Counted from the stretch's first letter, positions 25,579 to 34,520 are shown. The stretch: DNA of 64,000 nucleotides from Haemophilus sputorum CCUG 13788 (GCF_000238795.1 NZ_AFNK01000078.1:20465-84464); one strand, 5' to 3'. Numbers and translations: made by a program. The notes: generated by a model not told the origin, from the sequence alone.

Positions 25579-25610
25579 ATGATAAAAGATGAAGCGACAA
25601 TTTATGTCGT
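25579..25610 (-). promoter_or_regulatory. Island promoter/operator copy 3 (HAD-sirtuin B unit)
   Basis: On the minus strand ACGACA-N5-TGTCGC (25610-25594) is followed by 9 bases and TATCAT (25584-25579). The dyad begins within the stop codon of the WYL gene. There is no -35 match. Confidence 0.8.
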
Positions 25611-26560
25611 TAGGTATTTTTGTCTAAATAAGTGCGGTCAATTTCTTGGTAATCTTCACCAAAATGGGCAATCCACCATTCCAGCATGGCGCTCTCAATC
25701 ACGGTCGCGGAAATTTCATATTCAGTTCCACAATCTTTTACAGTTTGATCGGCTGAAAGCGGGGTTTCTGTCAAAAAGCCTCCCGTTTGTTTATCAATAC
25801 GGAACGTTAAACGAATCTTTCTACCAGAGCTAAAGCCAAATTTTTGGCTTTCAACATAAGCTTTTAGATTAAATTTCGGGCGTTCAAATTGCATTGTGCT
25901 GACATTTACTTCAAGTAAACGATGCAAGGCTAAATGTAAAATATCGCCATGTTCATATTCTGCCACCACATAACTGCTAGGGCCTTGTTGCACAAGGGCT
26001 AGAGGCTTAACTTTTGCCTTATGTTCTTTGCCGTGAATACTACGATAATGCACTTGCAAAAAGCGGTTTTGATAAAGTGCGGTACTAATTTGCTTAAAAA
26101 TTTCAGGATCAATTTTTGCTGGCAACAATGGTTGGCTAGTTGGTGCAATAGCCACTTTATTGAGCCATTCTGAAGCCCCTTTTTTATGCAGTTCATAAGC
26201 AAGATTGTAATCTGCTTGTTTAAAGAACCCCTCCATCGATTGCATAATATTGGCAGGTAAAATGCCAGCTAAATATTGCTTTGCCAACATCAAAACCAAC
26301 GATTGCTGTTCATTTAAAATTGGCATATCTAAGCCTTTTGCATCGGGTTTCCAACGATAGCTATAAGGCTTATCACTCCGATTACAGTCAATTTCAAATT
26401 GTTCACATAACGTATTCAATGCACGCTGAATACTACGCACATCTCGCTCAATGCCTAATGCGAGCAATTTTTCTTGTAATTCTGATGTGCTAATGGAAGT
26501 GTTTTTCGGAATTAAACGTAATAATTCAAGATAGAATTTTAGGGAGGATGATTCGGACAT
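25610..26560 (-). CDS. WYL-domain transcriptional regulator
   Basis: 316 residues: an N-terminal winged helix-turn-helix (about 8-65, with ERDVRSIQRALNTL as recognition region), a WYL fold (about 153-220, VHYRS...PLALVQQGPSSYVVAEY) and a WCX C-terminal domain (about 245-310). The eponymous W-Y-L is replaced by Y-V-V. WYL regulators such as BrxR and CapW control phage-defence operons and bind inverted repeats, often sensing nucleic acid or nucleotide ligands. It is the upstream-most gene of the island and the likely reader of the three ACGACA-N5-TGTCGC dyads; its own promoter lacks a copy. Two AAGTGCGGT uptake sequences lie near or in it (25630, 26075). Confidence 0.88.
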   Translation of the reverse strand: MSESSSLKFYLELLRLIPKNTSISTSELQEKLLALGIERDVRSIQRALNTLCEQFEIDCNRSDKPYSYRWKPDAKGLDMPILNEQQSLVLMLAKQYLAGILPANIMQSMEGFFKQADYNLAYELHKKGASEWLNKVAIAPTSQPLLPAKIDPEIFKQISTALYQNRFLQVHYRSIHGKEHKAKVKPLALVQQGPSSYVVAEYEHGDILHLALHRLLEVNVSTMQFERPKFNLKAYVESQKFGFSSGRKIRLTFRIDKQTGGFLTETPLSADQTVKDCGTEYEISATVIESAMLEWWIAHFGEDYQEIDRTYLDKNT

Positions 26561-26675
26561 ATTTTAAAATTAAATAAAAATTAGCATGGTCATTATTCTA
26601 GCAAAAATGGAGAAAAAACATACTCAACAAATCTGCAATTATTTTGTGAAATCTGACCGCTTGTAAGGCATTTCT

Positions 26676-26683
26676 GCTAAAAT
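26676..26683 (+). promoter_or_regulatory. Candidate extended -10 promoter of pflA
   Basis: TG-C-TAAAAT forms an extended -10 about 40 bases before the pflA start. pflA needs its own promoter here because the island separates it from pflB. No FNR box is evident in the gap. Confidence 0.4.
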
Positions 26684-26722
26684 ACACCGTAATAGTTAAT
26701 TTAATCATTTAAGGAAAGCATC

Positions 26723-27463
26723 ATGTCTGTTTTAGCTCGCTATCACTCCTATGAATCTTGCGGAACCGTTGATGGACCAGGTATTCGCTTTATCCTCTTT
26801 TTACAAGGGTGTTTAATGCGTTGTAAGTATTGTCACAACCGCGACACTTGGGATTTAGATGGTGGCAAAGAAATTAGTGTAGAAGATCTGATGAAAGAAG
26901 TAATCACTTATAAACACTTCATGAAAGCAACCGGCGGTGGTGTTACTGCTTCTGGTGGTGAAGCCGTATTACAAATGGAGTTCGTGCGCGACTGGTTTAG
27001 AGCCTGTAAAGCAGAAGGCATTGATACTTGTTTAGATACCAACGGCTTTGTCCGCCATTACAGCCCTGTGGTTGATGAAATGCTAGAAGTGACCGATTTA
27101 GTGATGTTGGATTTAAAACAACTCAACGATGAAATCCATCAAGACTTAGTCGGCGTTTCTAACAAACGTACGCTAGATTTTGCACGTTATTTACAAAAAC
27201 TCAATAAACGTACTTGGATTCGCTATGTTGTGGTGCCCGGTTATACTGATGATGATGATTCTGCTCATCGATTGGGTAAATTTATTGAAGGTATGCAAAA
27301 CATCGAGAAAGTCGAGTTGCTTCCTTATCACCGTTTAGGCGCACATAAATGGAAAACGCTTGGCTACGACTATGAGTTAGAAGGCGTGTTACCACCGCCA
27401 AAAGAAACCTTAGAACGAATTAAAGGCATTATTGAAAGCTACGGACACGTAGTAAAATATTAA
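26723..27463 (+). CDS. pflA: Pyruvate formate-lyase-activating enzyme (radical SAM)
   Basis: Installs the glycyl radical on PflB using S-adenosylmethionine and a [4Fe-4S] cluster. 246 residues. Cluster cysteines C30, C34 and C37 form CLMRCKYC, the CxxxCxxC radical-SAM motif, and [11 protein letters not shown] is the SAM-binding loop. AAGGAAAG is the ribosome site. It is separated from pflB by the island, so its expression may no longer follow pflB. Confidence 0.96.
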   Translation: MSVLARYHSYESCGTVDGPGIRFILFLQGCLMRCKYCHNRDTWDLDGGKEISVEDLMKEVITYKHFMKATGGGVTASGGEAVLQMEFVRDWFRACKAEGIDTCLDTNGFVRHYSPVVDEMLEVTDLVMLDLKQLNDEIHQDLVGVSNKRTLDFARYLQKLNKRTWIRYVVVPGYTDDDDSAHRLGKFIEGMQNIEKVELLPYHRLGAHKWKTLGYDYELEGVLPPPKETLERIKGIIESYGHVVKY

Positions 27464-27468
27464 GAAAA

Positions 27469-27532
27469 CAAGCGGTCGGATTCAGTTCTTTTTTTGCAAA
27501 AAGAAGAAAAAATCTGACCGCTTGCGTTTTTT
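27469..27532 (+). repeat. Inverted uptake-sequence pair, pflA terminator
   Basis: CAAGCGGTC (27469-27477) pairs with GACCGCTTG (27516-27524), with inner T-rich/A-rich pairing (TTCTTTTT / AAAAAGAA) and a run of T after it. Confidence 0.8.
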
Positions 27533-27609
27533 TCTTGAACTCCCTGCCATTTAGCCTCATATTGTGAAAGTTTTACAACCTTATCGCATGATAAAAGGAT
27601 GAATTTTAT

Positions 27610-29637
27610 ATGTCTAATCCACTTTTAAATTACACTGGCTTACCTGCCTTTTCAAAAATCAAACCTGAACATATCAAACCAGCCGTAGAAGCCGTCATTA
27701 AAACTTGCCGCGAAACGATTGAAGAGGTTTCACAAATTGAAAATCCAACTTGGGAAAATTTCTACTTACCGCAAGCCGCCGCTGGTGATCAATTTAGTCG
27801 CGCATGGTCGCCTGTTGGCCATTTAAATGCGGTGAAAAACTCGCCTGAATTGCGTGAAGCTTATCAAACTTGCTTACCGTTATTATCAGAATACAGCACT
27901 TGGGCAGGACAACATAAAGGGCTATATGAAGGCTATTTAAAACTTAAAAACAGCCCAGCTTTTGAAAGTTACTCTTTAGCTCAAAAAAAAGCGATTGAAA
28001 ACAGCCTGCGTGATTTCGAGCTTTCTGGGATTTCTCTGCCTGAAGATAAACAAAAACGCTACGGCGAAATTTCTGCCCGCCTTTCGGAATTAAGTTCTGA
28101 TTTTAGCAATAACGTCTTAGACGCAACAATGGGTTGGGATATTGTGATTACAGATGAATCACAATTAAAAGGTTTACCAGAATCGGCACTTGAAGCCGCA
28201 AAACTTTCTGCTGAAAGCAAAGGGAAAAAAGGCTATCGCTTTACCTTAGAATTCCCAAGTTATTACCCTGTTTTAACCTATTGCGAAAACCGCGAATTGC
28301 GTGAAATGATGTATAAAGAATATGCGACTCGCGCATCAGATCAAGGCAGCAATGCGGGCAAATGGGATAACTCAGCCAACATTGATGAAAAACTAAAACT
28401 TCGCCGTGAATTAGCACAATTACTCGGTTTTGCCACCTATGCGGATTATTCTCTAGCAACCAAAATGGCTGAAAATCCACAGCAAGTGGTCGAATTTTTA
28501 GAAGATCTTGCAAATCGCGCGAAAAAACAGGCTAAAGAAGAACTTTGTGCCTTAAAAGCCTTTGCAAATCACGCTTGTTCAGAACAGCTAGAGCCTTGGG
28601 ATATTGCTTATTACAGCGAAAAACAAAAACAAGCGCTTTATGCGATTAACGATGAAGAACTTCGCCCATATTTCCCTGAAGATCGCGTACTTTCTGGCTT
28701 ATTTGAGCTAATGAAACGCATTTTTGGTTTACGCATTGAAGAAAAATTTGGTATCGATACATGGCATAAAGACGTACGCTTTTTCCAAATCTACGATGAA
28801 CAAGGTGAAGAACGCGGTGCATTCTATTTAGATTTATATGCACGCGAAAATAAACGTGGTGGTGCGTGGATGGATGATTGCATCAACCAAAAACGCTTTG
28901 CTGATGGCAGCTTACAAAAACCTGTTGCTTACTTAACCTGTAATTTCAACAAACCTATTGGCAATAAACCTGCGCTATTTACGCATGATGAAGTTACTAC
29001 CCTTTTCCACGAATTTGGACATGGCATCCACCATATGCTGACTCAAATTGAAGTGGGCGATGTCGCAGGCATTAACGGCGTGCCGTGGGATGCAGTAGAA
29101 TTACCAAGCCAATTCTTAGAAAACTGGTGTTGGGAAGAAGAAGCGCTGGCATTCATTTCAGGTCATTATGAAACAGGCGAACCTCTACCAAAAGAGAAAT
29201 TAACTCAACTGCTCAAAGCGAAAAACTTCCAAGCAGCCATGTTTGTGGTGCGTCAATTAGAATTTGGATTGTTTGATTTCCGCTTACATTTAGCTGAACC
29301 ACGTGAAGGCTTAGTGCTAGACACACTAAAAGCGGTCAAAGCTGAAGTTGCTATTGTGAAAACGCCTGAATGGGTACGCACACCGCATAGCTTTAGCCAT
29401 ATTTTTGCAGGCGGTTATGCTGCAGGCTATTACAGCTATTTATGGGCAGAGGTGTTATCAGCAGATGCCTTCTCAAAATTTGAAGAAGACGGTATTTTCA
29501 ACCGCGAAACTGGGCAAAGTTTCCTCGATAACATTCTTACTCGTGGTGGTAGCGAAGAGCCTATGGTGTTATTTGAACGCTTCCGTGGGCGTAAGCCAAC
29601 GTTAGATGCACTATTGCGCCATAAAGGCATCGCTTAA
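27610..29637 (+). CDS. prlC: Oligopeptidase A (M3 metallopeptidase)
   Basis: Cytoplasmic zinc peptidase that degrades signal peptides and short oligopeptides. 675 residues. The zinc motif HEFGH (467-471) and the downstream helix with the third ligand Glu are present. AAAGGATG precedes the ATG. Single gene, with an inverted uptake-sequence pair as terminator. The E. coli symbol opdA is equivalent. Confidence 0.95.
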   Translation: MSNPLLNYTGLPAFSKIKPEHIKPAVEAVIKTCRETIEEVSQIENPTWENFYLPQAAAGDQFSRAWSPVGHLNAVKNSPELREAYQTCLPLLSEYSTWAGQHKGLYEGYLKLKNSPAFESYSLAQKKAIENSLRDFELSGISLPEDKQKRYGEISARLSELSSDFSNNVLDATMGWDIVITDESQLKGLPESALEAAKLSAESKGKKGYRFTLEFPSYYPVLTYCENRELREMMYKEYATRASDQGSNAGKWDNSANIDEKLKLRRELAQLLGFATYADYSLATKMAENPQQVVEFLEDLANRAKKQAKEELCALKAFANHACSEQLEPWDIAYYSEKQKQALYAINDEELRPYFPEDRVLSGLFELMKRIFGLRIEEKFGIDTWHKDVRFFQIYDEQGEERGAFYLDLYARENKRGGAWMDDCINQKRFADGSLQKPVAYLTCNFNKPIGNKPALFTHDEVTTLFHEFGHGIHHMLTQIEVGDVAGINGVPWDAVELPSQFLENWCWEEEALAFISGHYETGEPLPKEKLTQLLKAKNFQAAMFVVRQLEFGLFDFRLHLAEPREGLVLDTLKAVKAEVAIVKTPEWVRTPHSFSHIFAGGYAAGYYSYLWAEVLSADAFSKFEEDGIFNRETGQSFLDNILTRGGSEEPMVLFERFRGRKPTLDALLRHKGIA

Positions 29638-29645
29638 GCATCCTT

Positions 29646-29689
29646 CAAGCGGTCATTTTTGCAAAAAAATTTGCAAATTCGACCGCTTG
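29646..29689 (+). repeat. Inverted uptake-sequence pair, prlC terminator
   Basis: CAAGCGGTC (29646-29654) and GACCGCTTG (29681-29689), with inner TTTGCAAA/TTTGCAAA-type pairing. Confidence 0.75.
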
Positions 29690-29751
29690 TCTTTTCTTTG
29701 ATAAACAAATCGCTATAATCTTTCCCATTCCATTTGCAACGAGAAATAGAC

Positions 29752-30909
29752 ATGTCTTTAGATTTATCGGATATTCGCACGCAGATCAGCCAGCTTGATC
29801 GCAATCTTCTAAAATTGCTTGCTGAACGCCATCGCCTTGCTTTTGATGTGGTGCGCAGTAAAGAAATCACACAAAAACCGCTACGTGATATTGAGCGAGA
29901 AAAAGAGCTACTCCAAGCGTTAGTCAACCATGCAGAATCAGAAAACTATCAACTTGATCCACAATATGTGACGCAAATTTTCCAACGTATTATTGAAGAT
30001 TCCGTGCTGACGCAACAAAACTATTTGCAAGATAAGCTCAATGCGCAATCTGATGAAAATGTCTCTATTGCTTTTTTAGGCATGCGTGGCTCTTATTCAA
30101 ACATGGCTTCACGTCAATTTGCGAAAAAATTCCAAGCTAACCTTGTCGAATCAAGTTGCAATACCTTCGCTGAAGTGTTTGAAAAAGTCTCACAAGGCGA
30201 AGCAAAATTTGGTGTGCTGCCGTTAGAAAATACTACCTCAGGTTCCATCAATAAAGTTTATGATTTATTACAGCACACAGATTTGGCTGTAGTTGGTGAA
30301 TTAGCCTATCCCATCAAGCATTGCTTATTAACCAATGGGAATGTTGATCTCAATGAAATTGACACTATCTACACCCATTCTCAACCAGCACAACAATGCA
30401 GCCAATTCTTAGCACAGCTGAATCGCGTACATATCAAGTACTATGAAAGCAGCTCACATGCTATGCAAATGGTAGCCAGAATGAATAAACCCAACGTGGC
30501 AGCGATTGGGAATGAAGATGGTGGCAAACTCTATGGCTTAACCAATATTCAATCAGATATTGCCAACCAACCCAATAACCTGACCCGTTTTATTGTGGTC
30601 GCAAAAGAGGCGGTAAAAGTATCTCCTCAGGTACAAACTAAAACACTACTGTTAATGACTACCACGCAACAAGCTGGGGCATTAGTGGATGCGTTGATGG
30701 TATTCAAAACGCATGATATTCGAATGATGAAGCTAGAATCTCGCCCTATTTATGGTAAACCTTGGGAAGAGATGTTTTATGTGGAATTAGAAGCGAATAT
30801 CCATACAGACAATATGCAACAAGCACTTAAAGAACTTGCAAGCGTAACCAGTTATTTCAAAATTCTAGGTTGTTATCCAAGCGAAATTATTCAACCAGTT
30901 AAACTCTAA
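29752..30909 (+). CDS. pheA: Chorismate mutase / prephenate dehydratase (P-protein)
   Basis: Bifunctional enzyme of phenylalanine synthesis, 385 residues from the ATG at 29752. A TTG 18 bases upstream is in frame but gives an atypical start. An AroQ-type chorismate mutase domain (about 1-90, [21 protein letters not shown]) is followed by a periplasmic-binding-like dehydratase domain (about 105-285, with [10 protein letters not shown] and ENTTSGSI) and a C-terminal ACT domain for phenylalanine feedback ([17 protein letters not shown]). No leader-peptide attenuator is seen in the short upstream gap. TATAAT at 29714 is a plausible -10. Confidence 0.96.
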   Translation: MSLDLSDIRTQISQLDRNLLKLLAERHRLAFDVVRSKEITQKPLRDIEREKELLQALVNHAESENYQLDPQYVTQIFQRIIEDSVLTQQNYLQDKLNAQSDENVSIAFLGMRGSYSNMASRQFAKKFQANLVESSCNTFAEVFEKVSQGEAKFGVLPLENTTSGSINKVYDLLQHTDLAVVGELAYPIKHCLLTNGNVDLNEIDTIYTHSQPAQQCSQFLAQLNRVHIKYYESSSHAMQMVARMNKPNVAAIGNEDGGKLYGLTNIQSDIANQPNNLTRFIVVAKEAVKVSPQVQTKTLLLMTTTQQAGALVDALMVFKTHDIRMMKLESRPIYGKPWEEMFYVELEANIHTDNMQQALKELASVTSYFKILGCYPSEIIQPVKL

Positions 30910-30914
30910 TTTTC

Positions 30915-30939
30915 AAGCGAGCTTTAGGCTCGCTTTTTT
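30915..30939 (+). terminator. pheA terminator
   Basis: AAGCGAGC (30915-30922), loop TTTAG, GCTCGCTT (30928-30935), then T-run. Confidence 0.9.
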
Positions 30940-30953
30940 CATAGGACATCCCT

Positions 30954-31523
30954 TTGCTACTTATTATTGATAATCACGATTCATTTACGTTTAACTTAGT
31001 CGATCTGCTTCGAAAACTTGAAGTAGAAATGGAAATCGTCTCATCTGATGCACTTGATTTAGATGAAGTGGAGCAATTCAGCCATATCCTTATTTCGCCG
31101 GGCCCTGATGTCCCACGTGCCTATCCGAAAACATTTGAAATGCTTGAACGATATGCCAACCATAAACCGATTCTTGGGATTTGCCTAGGACACCAAACAC
31201 TTTGCGAATTTTTTGGAGGCACACTTTACAATTTGGCTCAAGTTCGACACGGCGAACAACGCCCTGTGCAACAAATTCTTGATAACCCATTATTTGAAGG
31301 ACTACCTGAGCATTTCTTAGTTGGGCTTTATCACTCTTGGGCAATTTCGCAAGACTCCTTAAAAAATACACCGCTTGTTACGACTACATTATGCGATCAA
31401 AACGTCCTCATGGCATTTAAACATCAATCTCTGCCTATCTACGGCGTACAATTCCATCCCGAATCTTTTTTAACAGAATATGGTGAGCAAATGTTACGAA
31501 ATTGGTTAGCCATGAAAAACTAA
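30954..31523 (+). CDS. pabA: Aminodeoxychorismate/anthranilate synthase glutamine amidotransferase
   Basis: 189-residue class I amidotransferase that supplies ammonia to PabB (folate) or TrpE (tryptophan). N-terminus LLIIDNHDSFTFNLV, nucleophile Cys in GICLGHQT, and the His-Glu pair in VQFHPESF. It starts with TTG at 30954, which aligns with the family start; no ATG is near. No pabB or trp gene is adjacent, so assignment to folate rather than tryptophan rests on stand-alone context only. Confidence 0.85.
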   Translation: MLLIIDNHDSFTFNLVDLLRKLEVEMEIVSSDALDLDEVEQFSHILISPGPDVPRAYPKTFEMLERYANHKPILGICLGHQTLCEFFGGTLYNLAQVRHGEQRPVQQILDNPLFEGLPEHFLVGLYHSWAISQDSLKNTPLVTTTLCDQNVLMAFKHQSLPIYGVQFHPESFLTEYGEQMLRNWLAMKN

Positions 31524-31534
31524 CTAAAAAAATA

Positions 31535-31559
31535 AAAACCTTGCATCAAGCAAGGTTTT
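31535..31559. terminator. Bidirectional terminator pabA / gloC
   Basis: AAAACCTTGC (31535-31544), loop ATCAA, GCAAGGTTTT (31550-31559), A/T tracts on both sides. Confidence 0.9.
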
Positions 31560-31561
31560 AT

Positions 31562-32191
31562 TTATTTAAAGAAAGGATTGTGTACTTTTTCACGACCAAT
31601 AGTCGTATGTGGGCCATGACCGGGAACGATAATAAAATCATCAGGCAAATCAAATAACTTGGTTCGAACGGTAGCTAAAAGTTGCTCTAAGTTACCCATA
31701 TATAAATCCGTACGCCCAATGCTATCTTTGAATAACACATCACCAGTAAAAGCAATTTTATTTTCCATATCAAAAAAGCCAATATGCCCTGGTGCATGCC
31801 CAGGCAAATGACGAATTTGATAAGTTAAATTCCCAACCTGAACACTTTGCCCTTCTTCTAACCAATGATCTGGCAAAAAGGCAGGAACAGGAGGAATTCC
31901 AAACATTTCGCACATTTGAGGCAATTGCTCAAATAAAGGCTTATCCGCCAGATGTGAGCCATAGACTTCTACACCGAAATGTTGATGCAAGGCCTCAACT
32001 GCCATAATGTGATCAAGATGAGCATGGGTAATCAGTAATTTTTCTACCTTAAGCCCTTCTTGTTCTACAAAGTGAATGATTTTTTCTGCCTCATCCCCTG
32101 CATCAATAATAGCGGCATTTTTATTTTCATCCCAAATCACCGTACAATTTTGCTGAAATGGGCTAACAGGAATAATTTGTAAATTAAACAT
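31562..32191 (-). CDS. gloC: Metallo-beta-lactamase fold hydrolase, type II glyoxalase (YcbL/GloC)
   Basis: Cytoplasmic thioester hydrolase, 209 residues from the ATG at 32191; the frame extends upstream through an uptake sequence to a TTG, which is rejected. The metal motif HAHLDH (HxHxDH) and downstream PGHAPGHIG and FTGDVLF blocks are present. Its E. coli counterpart GloC splits S-lactoylglutathione. It follows mepK and ldtD in the same order as ycbB-ycbK-ycbL in E. coli. Overall fold is certain, substrate less so. Confidence 0.85.
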   Translation of the reverse strand: MFNLQIIPVSPFQQNCTVIWDENKNAAIIDAGDEAEKIIHFVEQEGLKVEKLLITHAHLDHIMAVEALHQHFGVEVYGSHLADKPLFEQLPQMCEMFGIPPVPAFLPDHWLEEGQSVQVGNLTYQIRHLPGHAPGHIGFFDMENKIAFTGDVLFKDSIGRTDLYMGNLEQLLATVRTKLFDLPDDFIIVPGHGPHTTIGREKVHNPFFK

Positions 32192-32204
32192 AAATTTTGA
32201 CCGC

Positions 32205-32762
32205 TTACACGCCAACCCAAGTTCTTACAGGGCCAGTGTCCACGTGAACGAAATTGCTTCTTGGATAATACCCAACGCCACCGTTATTCAGACTAAGTGC
32301 TGCATCTCTCACTTTCGCTAATGGCACGCCTGAAACTTGGAAATCGACTGCTTGACCACGAATATGGAAGCTATTGCTCGCTACACCGCGATGGTTACGA
32401 CGCATTGCTGCATTGGTTTTCGCTGAGCGGTATCCGCTTAACACTAAAATTTCTGCATTACGAAAACCTAAACGACCTTGAAGTTGGTTTAATTTAACAA
32501 AAAGATTTGGGTCAATGGTTTTCACTTGATTGGTATGTCGATCACGCATTAAATAATTCAAAGCATTTAGATCTTTCGGCCCTAAACGTCCACCGAAAAA
32601 ATTGACAGCGTGTTGTTCGCCAGTATTGATATTATGAAAACGTAATGCTAAAGGGGTTGATGTAGATAAACTTGCCATCACTTTACTAGGCAAAATTGTA
32701 GCGCCTAATACTAACCCGCCTAGTGATAACCATTTACGGCGTTGTAAATTAATTTGATTCAT
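32205..32762 (-). CDS. mepK: Murein endopeptidase MepK (YcbK, M15-like)
   Basis: 185-residue exported protein with a twin-arginine signal (QRRKWLSLGGLVLGA). The M15-type zinc site is visible: SNSFHIRGQAVDF supplies His and Asp, and FVHVDTGPVRTW the last His. E. coli MepK cuts the 3-3 crosslinks made by L,D-transpeptidases, which fits its place directly after ldtD. Role inferred from family and neighbour. Confidence 0.88.
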   Translation of the reverse strand: MNQINLQRRKWLSLGGLVLGATILPSKVMASLSTSTPLALRFHNINTGEQHAVNFFGGRLGPKDLNALNYLMRDRHTNQVKTIDPNLFVKLNQLQGRLGFRNAEILVLSGYRSAKTNAAMRRNHRGVASNSFHIRGQAVDFQVSGVPLAKVRDAALSLNNGGVGYYPRSNFVHVDTGPVRTWVGV

Positions 32763-32856
32763 TTTAATTTCCTCAATGTAACTTGAGTGTATAGCGTTTA
32801 TTACGCTAGAGATTTAATCAATCTATACTAAAATAGGTCGATTATAAAAATAAAAT

Positions 32857-32884
32857 ATCTGAGAAACGAGCCCGTTTCTCAGAT
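32857..32884 (-). terminator. ldtD terminator
   Basis: 12-bp stem ATCTGAGAAACG / CGTTTCTCAGAT with a 4-base loop and a T-rich tail on the minus strand. It separates ldtD from mepK transcription. Confidence 0.85.
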
Positions 32885-32902
32885 TTTTCTCAAAAATGCG
32901 AC

Positions 32903-34456
32903 TTAAATCACATTTTTCACTTGTTCCCAACTAATTGCTGTTTTCGGAATGTTGGTATCTAATTTATAAATATCCGGTAAGCTGTACACGGTTCCGTTTT
33001 CCACCCATGAGGTCACATAATAAAGATAAACTGGGTTATCTGAACGAATTTGTGCCGAAGTGGTTTTTTGGCTTGCTAACACCTGACCTTTCTTATCAAC
33101 TGACCAACCAGCTTCTTTTAATAAGATTGTCGCTAAAGCATCAGCTTGTTCTACACGGACACAGCCAGAACTTAATGCACGATCTGTACGACCGAATAGC
33201 CCACGATTTGGCGTATCATGCAGATAAATCGCATTTGAACTAGGCATATTGAACTTATAACGACCTAATGCACTATCATCACCTGCTTTTTGGCGGATAC
33301 GATAAGGTACGCTTTTCGCATTAATATACTGAGACCAATTCACGCTGCGTGGGTTCACTTTATTTCCAGCACCATCGAAAATTTCATAGTTTAAGCTATC
33401 CGCAAGTGCAGGATTACGCGCTAACTTTGGTACAATGTCTTTGGTTAAAATAGTTGTTGGTACGTTCCAAGGTGGGTTAACAACCACATTACTCAATTTA
33501 CTATACATTACCGGTGTACGGCGATCATCGCGTCCAACAATTACTTTAGATTGCAGCGCTAAATTACCATCACGGAAATAGAAAAGCTGATAGCTTGGAA
33601 TGTTCACAAAAATTCCGTTATTAAAACTTGGAATAATGCGTAAACGTTGAGCATTTAATGCTAACTTATAAAATGAGCTAGATGTTACAGAGTTACTTGC
33701 GCCAGCACTTGCAGTCTGTCCTTTACCTTTTTTAGCTTTAGCCGATTTCGTTGCTACACTACCGTTTGGAGACATAGCAAATAAACGCTGAACAGTTTCT
33801 TGATAGATGTGATTTTTCGGTACTAAATTAGCCACAAATTGCGCTGAGTTACCTTTTTTTACTGCGCTCATCCAAGCTGCAATGTGTTCAGCACTTGGTG
33901 CTTTTGTATTATATGAACCTAAATTGTATAACCAGCTGTTTGCATTTTGATATACATTTTTGTTGTAATAAAGATAATCTAAGAAACTATCTGTTAACAA
34001 CATATCACGCGCTAAACCTTCTGGTTGACTTAAAATTTGTTGCAATGCTTTTGCTGATTTTGCAGAAACACCACTTGCAGCAAATGCAGCATACTCTTTT
34101 AAGAACTGGCGAGTTGCTGTTTTATCTTCCCACATTGGTTGGAAATCGTTATCTAGATAAACTTTCGCAGTTGCATTCGTTAACAACAAGCTATTAGCAC
34201 CTACTGTTTCTCTGACTTTGGTTTCTGCTTCAGCTAATTTTCTTGCTTGTTCTTGGCGTAATTGTTCTTGCTCATAGGCATAATCAGCACGCTTTGAAAG
34301 TTCTGCCGCGCGGGCTTGTTGTGCTTCAAAACTTAATTGAGGTAAAACAGTATCTCCGGCACTTACCGCCGTTACCGCAGGGGTTGCCACATTAGCTGTT
34401 TCAGCCACTGCGATGGTAGAAAACATCATCAGCGGTAATAGTTTAAATTTCTTCAT
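32903..34456 (-). CDS. ldtD: L,D-transpeptidase LdtD (YcbB)
   Basis: Periplasmic enzyme forming 3-3 peptidoglycan crosslinks. 517 residues, signal peptide 1-18 (cleavage after AVA). The YkuD catalytic domain is at about 290-450, with H413 (YLHDTPN) and nucleophile C432 (SSGCVR). A lysine/serine-rich linker at about 237-260 precedes it and looks low-complexity. A coiled, Q/E/A-rich stretch (45-85) follows the signal. Its partner endopeptidase gene mepK is downstream. Confidence 0.93.
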   Translation of the reverse strand: MKKFKLLPLMMFSTIAVAETANVATPAVTAVSAGDTVLPQLSFEAQQARAAELSKRADYAYEQEQLRQEQARKLAEAETKVRETVGANSLLLTNATAKVYLDNDFQPMWEDKTATRQFLKEYAAFAASGVSAKSAKALQQILSQPEGLARDMLLTDSFLDYLYYNKNVYQNANSWLYNLGSYNTKAPSAEHIAAWMSAVKKGNSAQFVANLVPKNHIYQETVQRLFAMSPNGSVATKSAKAKKGKGQTASAGASNSVTSSSFYKLALNAQRLRIIPSFNNGIFVNIPSYQLFYFRDGNLALQSKVIVGRDDRRTPVMYSKLSNVVVNPPWNVPTTILTKDIVPKLARNPALADSLNYEIFDGAGNKVNPRSVNWSQYINAKSVPYRIRQKAGDDSALGRYKFNMPSSNAIYLHDTPNRGLFGRTDRALSSGCVRVEQADALATILLKEAGWSVDKKGQVLASQKTTSAQIRSDNPVYLYYVTSWVENGTVYSLPDIYKLDTNIPKTAISWEQVKNVI

Positions 34457-34493
34457 AAATAATCAATTTTGCAAATCTTTCATAAAAATATGA

Positions 34494-34520
34494 CCGCTTA
34501 GCTAAGCCATCGCTAAGCGG
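34494..34520 (-). terminator. Hairpin after prc
   Basis: CCGCTTAGC (34494-34502) and GCTAAGCGG (34512-34520) form a 9-bp stem; on the minus strand it is followed by TCATATTTTTATG. It is derived from an uptake-type core. Confidence 0.65.

Larger units (their letters stand above)
17490..26560. other. Accessory island inserted between pflB and pflA
   Basis: Nine genes lie between two genes that are adjacent in H. influenzae. Minus-strand order is WYL regulator, HAD nucleotidase, sirtuin B, FtsK-gamma protein, sirtuin A, PP2C phosphatase, PD-(D/E)XK nuclease, tandem AAA+ ATPase; a broken RhuM-Fic gene is on the plus strand. Within the two main runs genes overlap or are spaced by 3 to 63 bases. 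Three promoters share one dyad architecture. Five of the seven exact AAGTGCGGT-type uptake sequences I found in the whole window fall here. No integrase, transposase, tRNA or obvious attachment repeat was seen at either edge, so acquisition by transformation and homologous recombination is more likely than by a self-mobile element. Confidence 0.8.
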
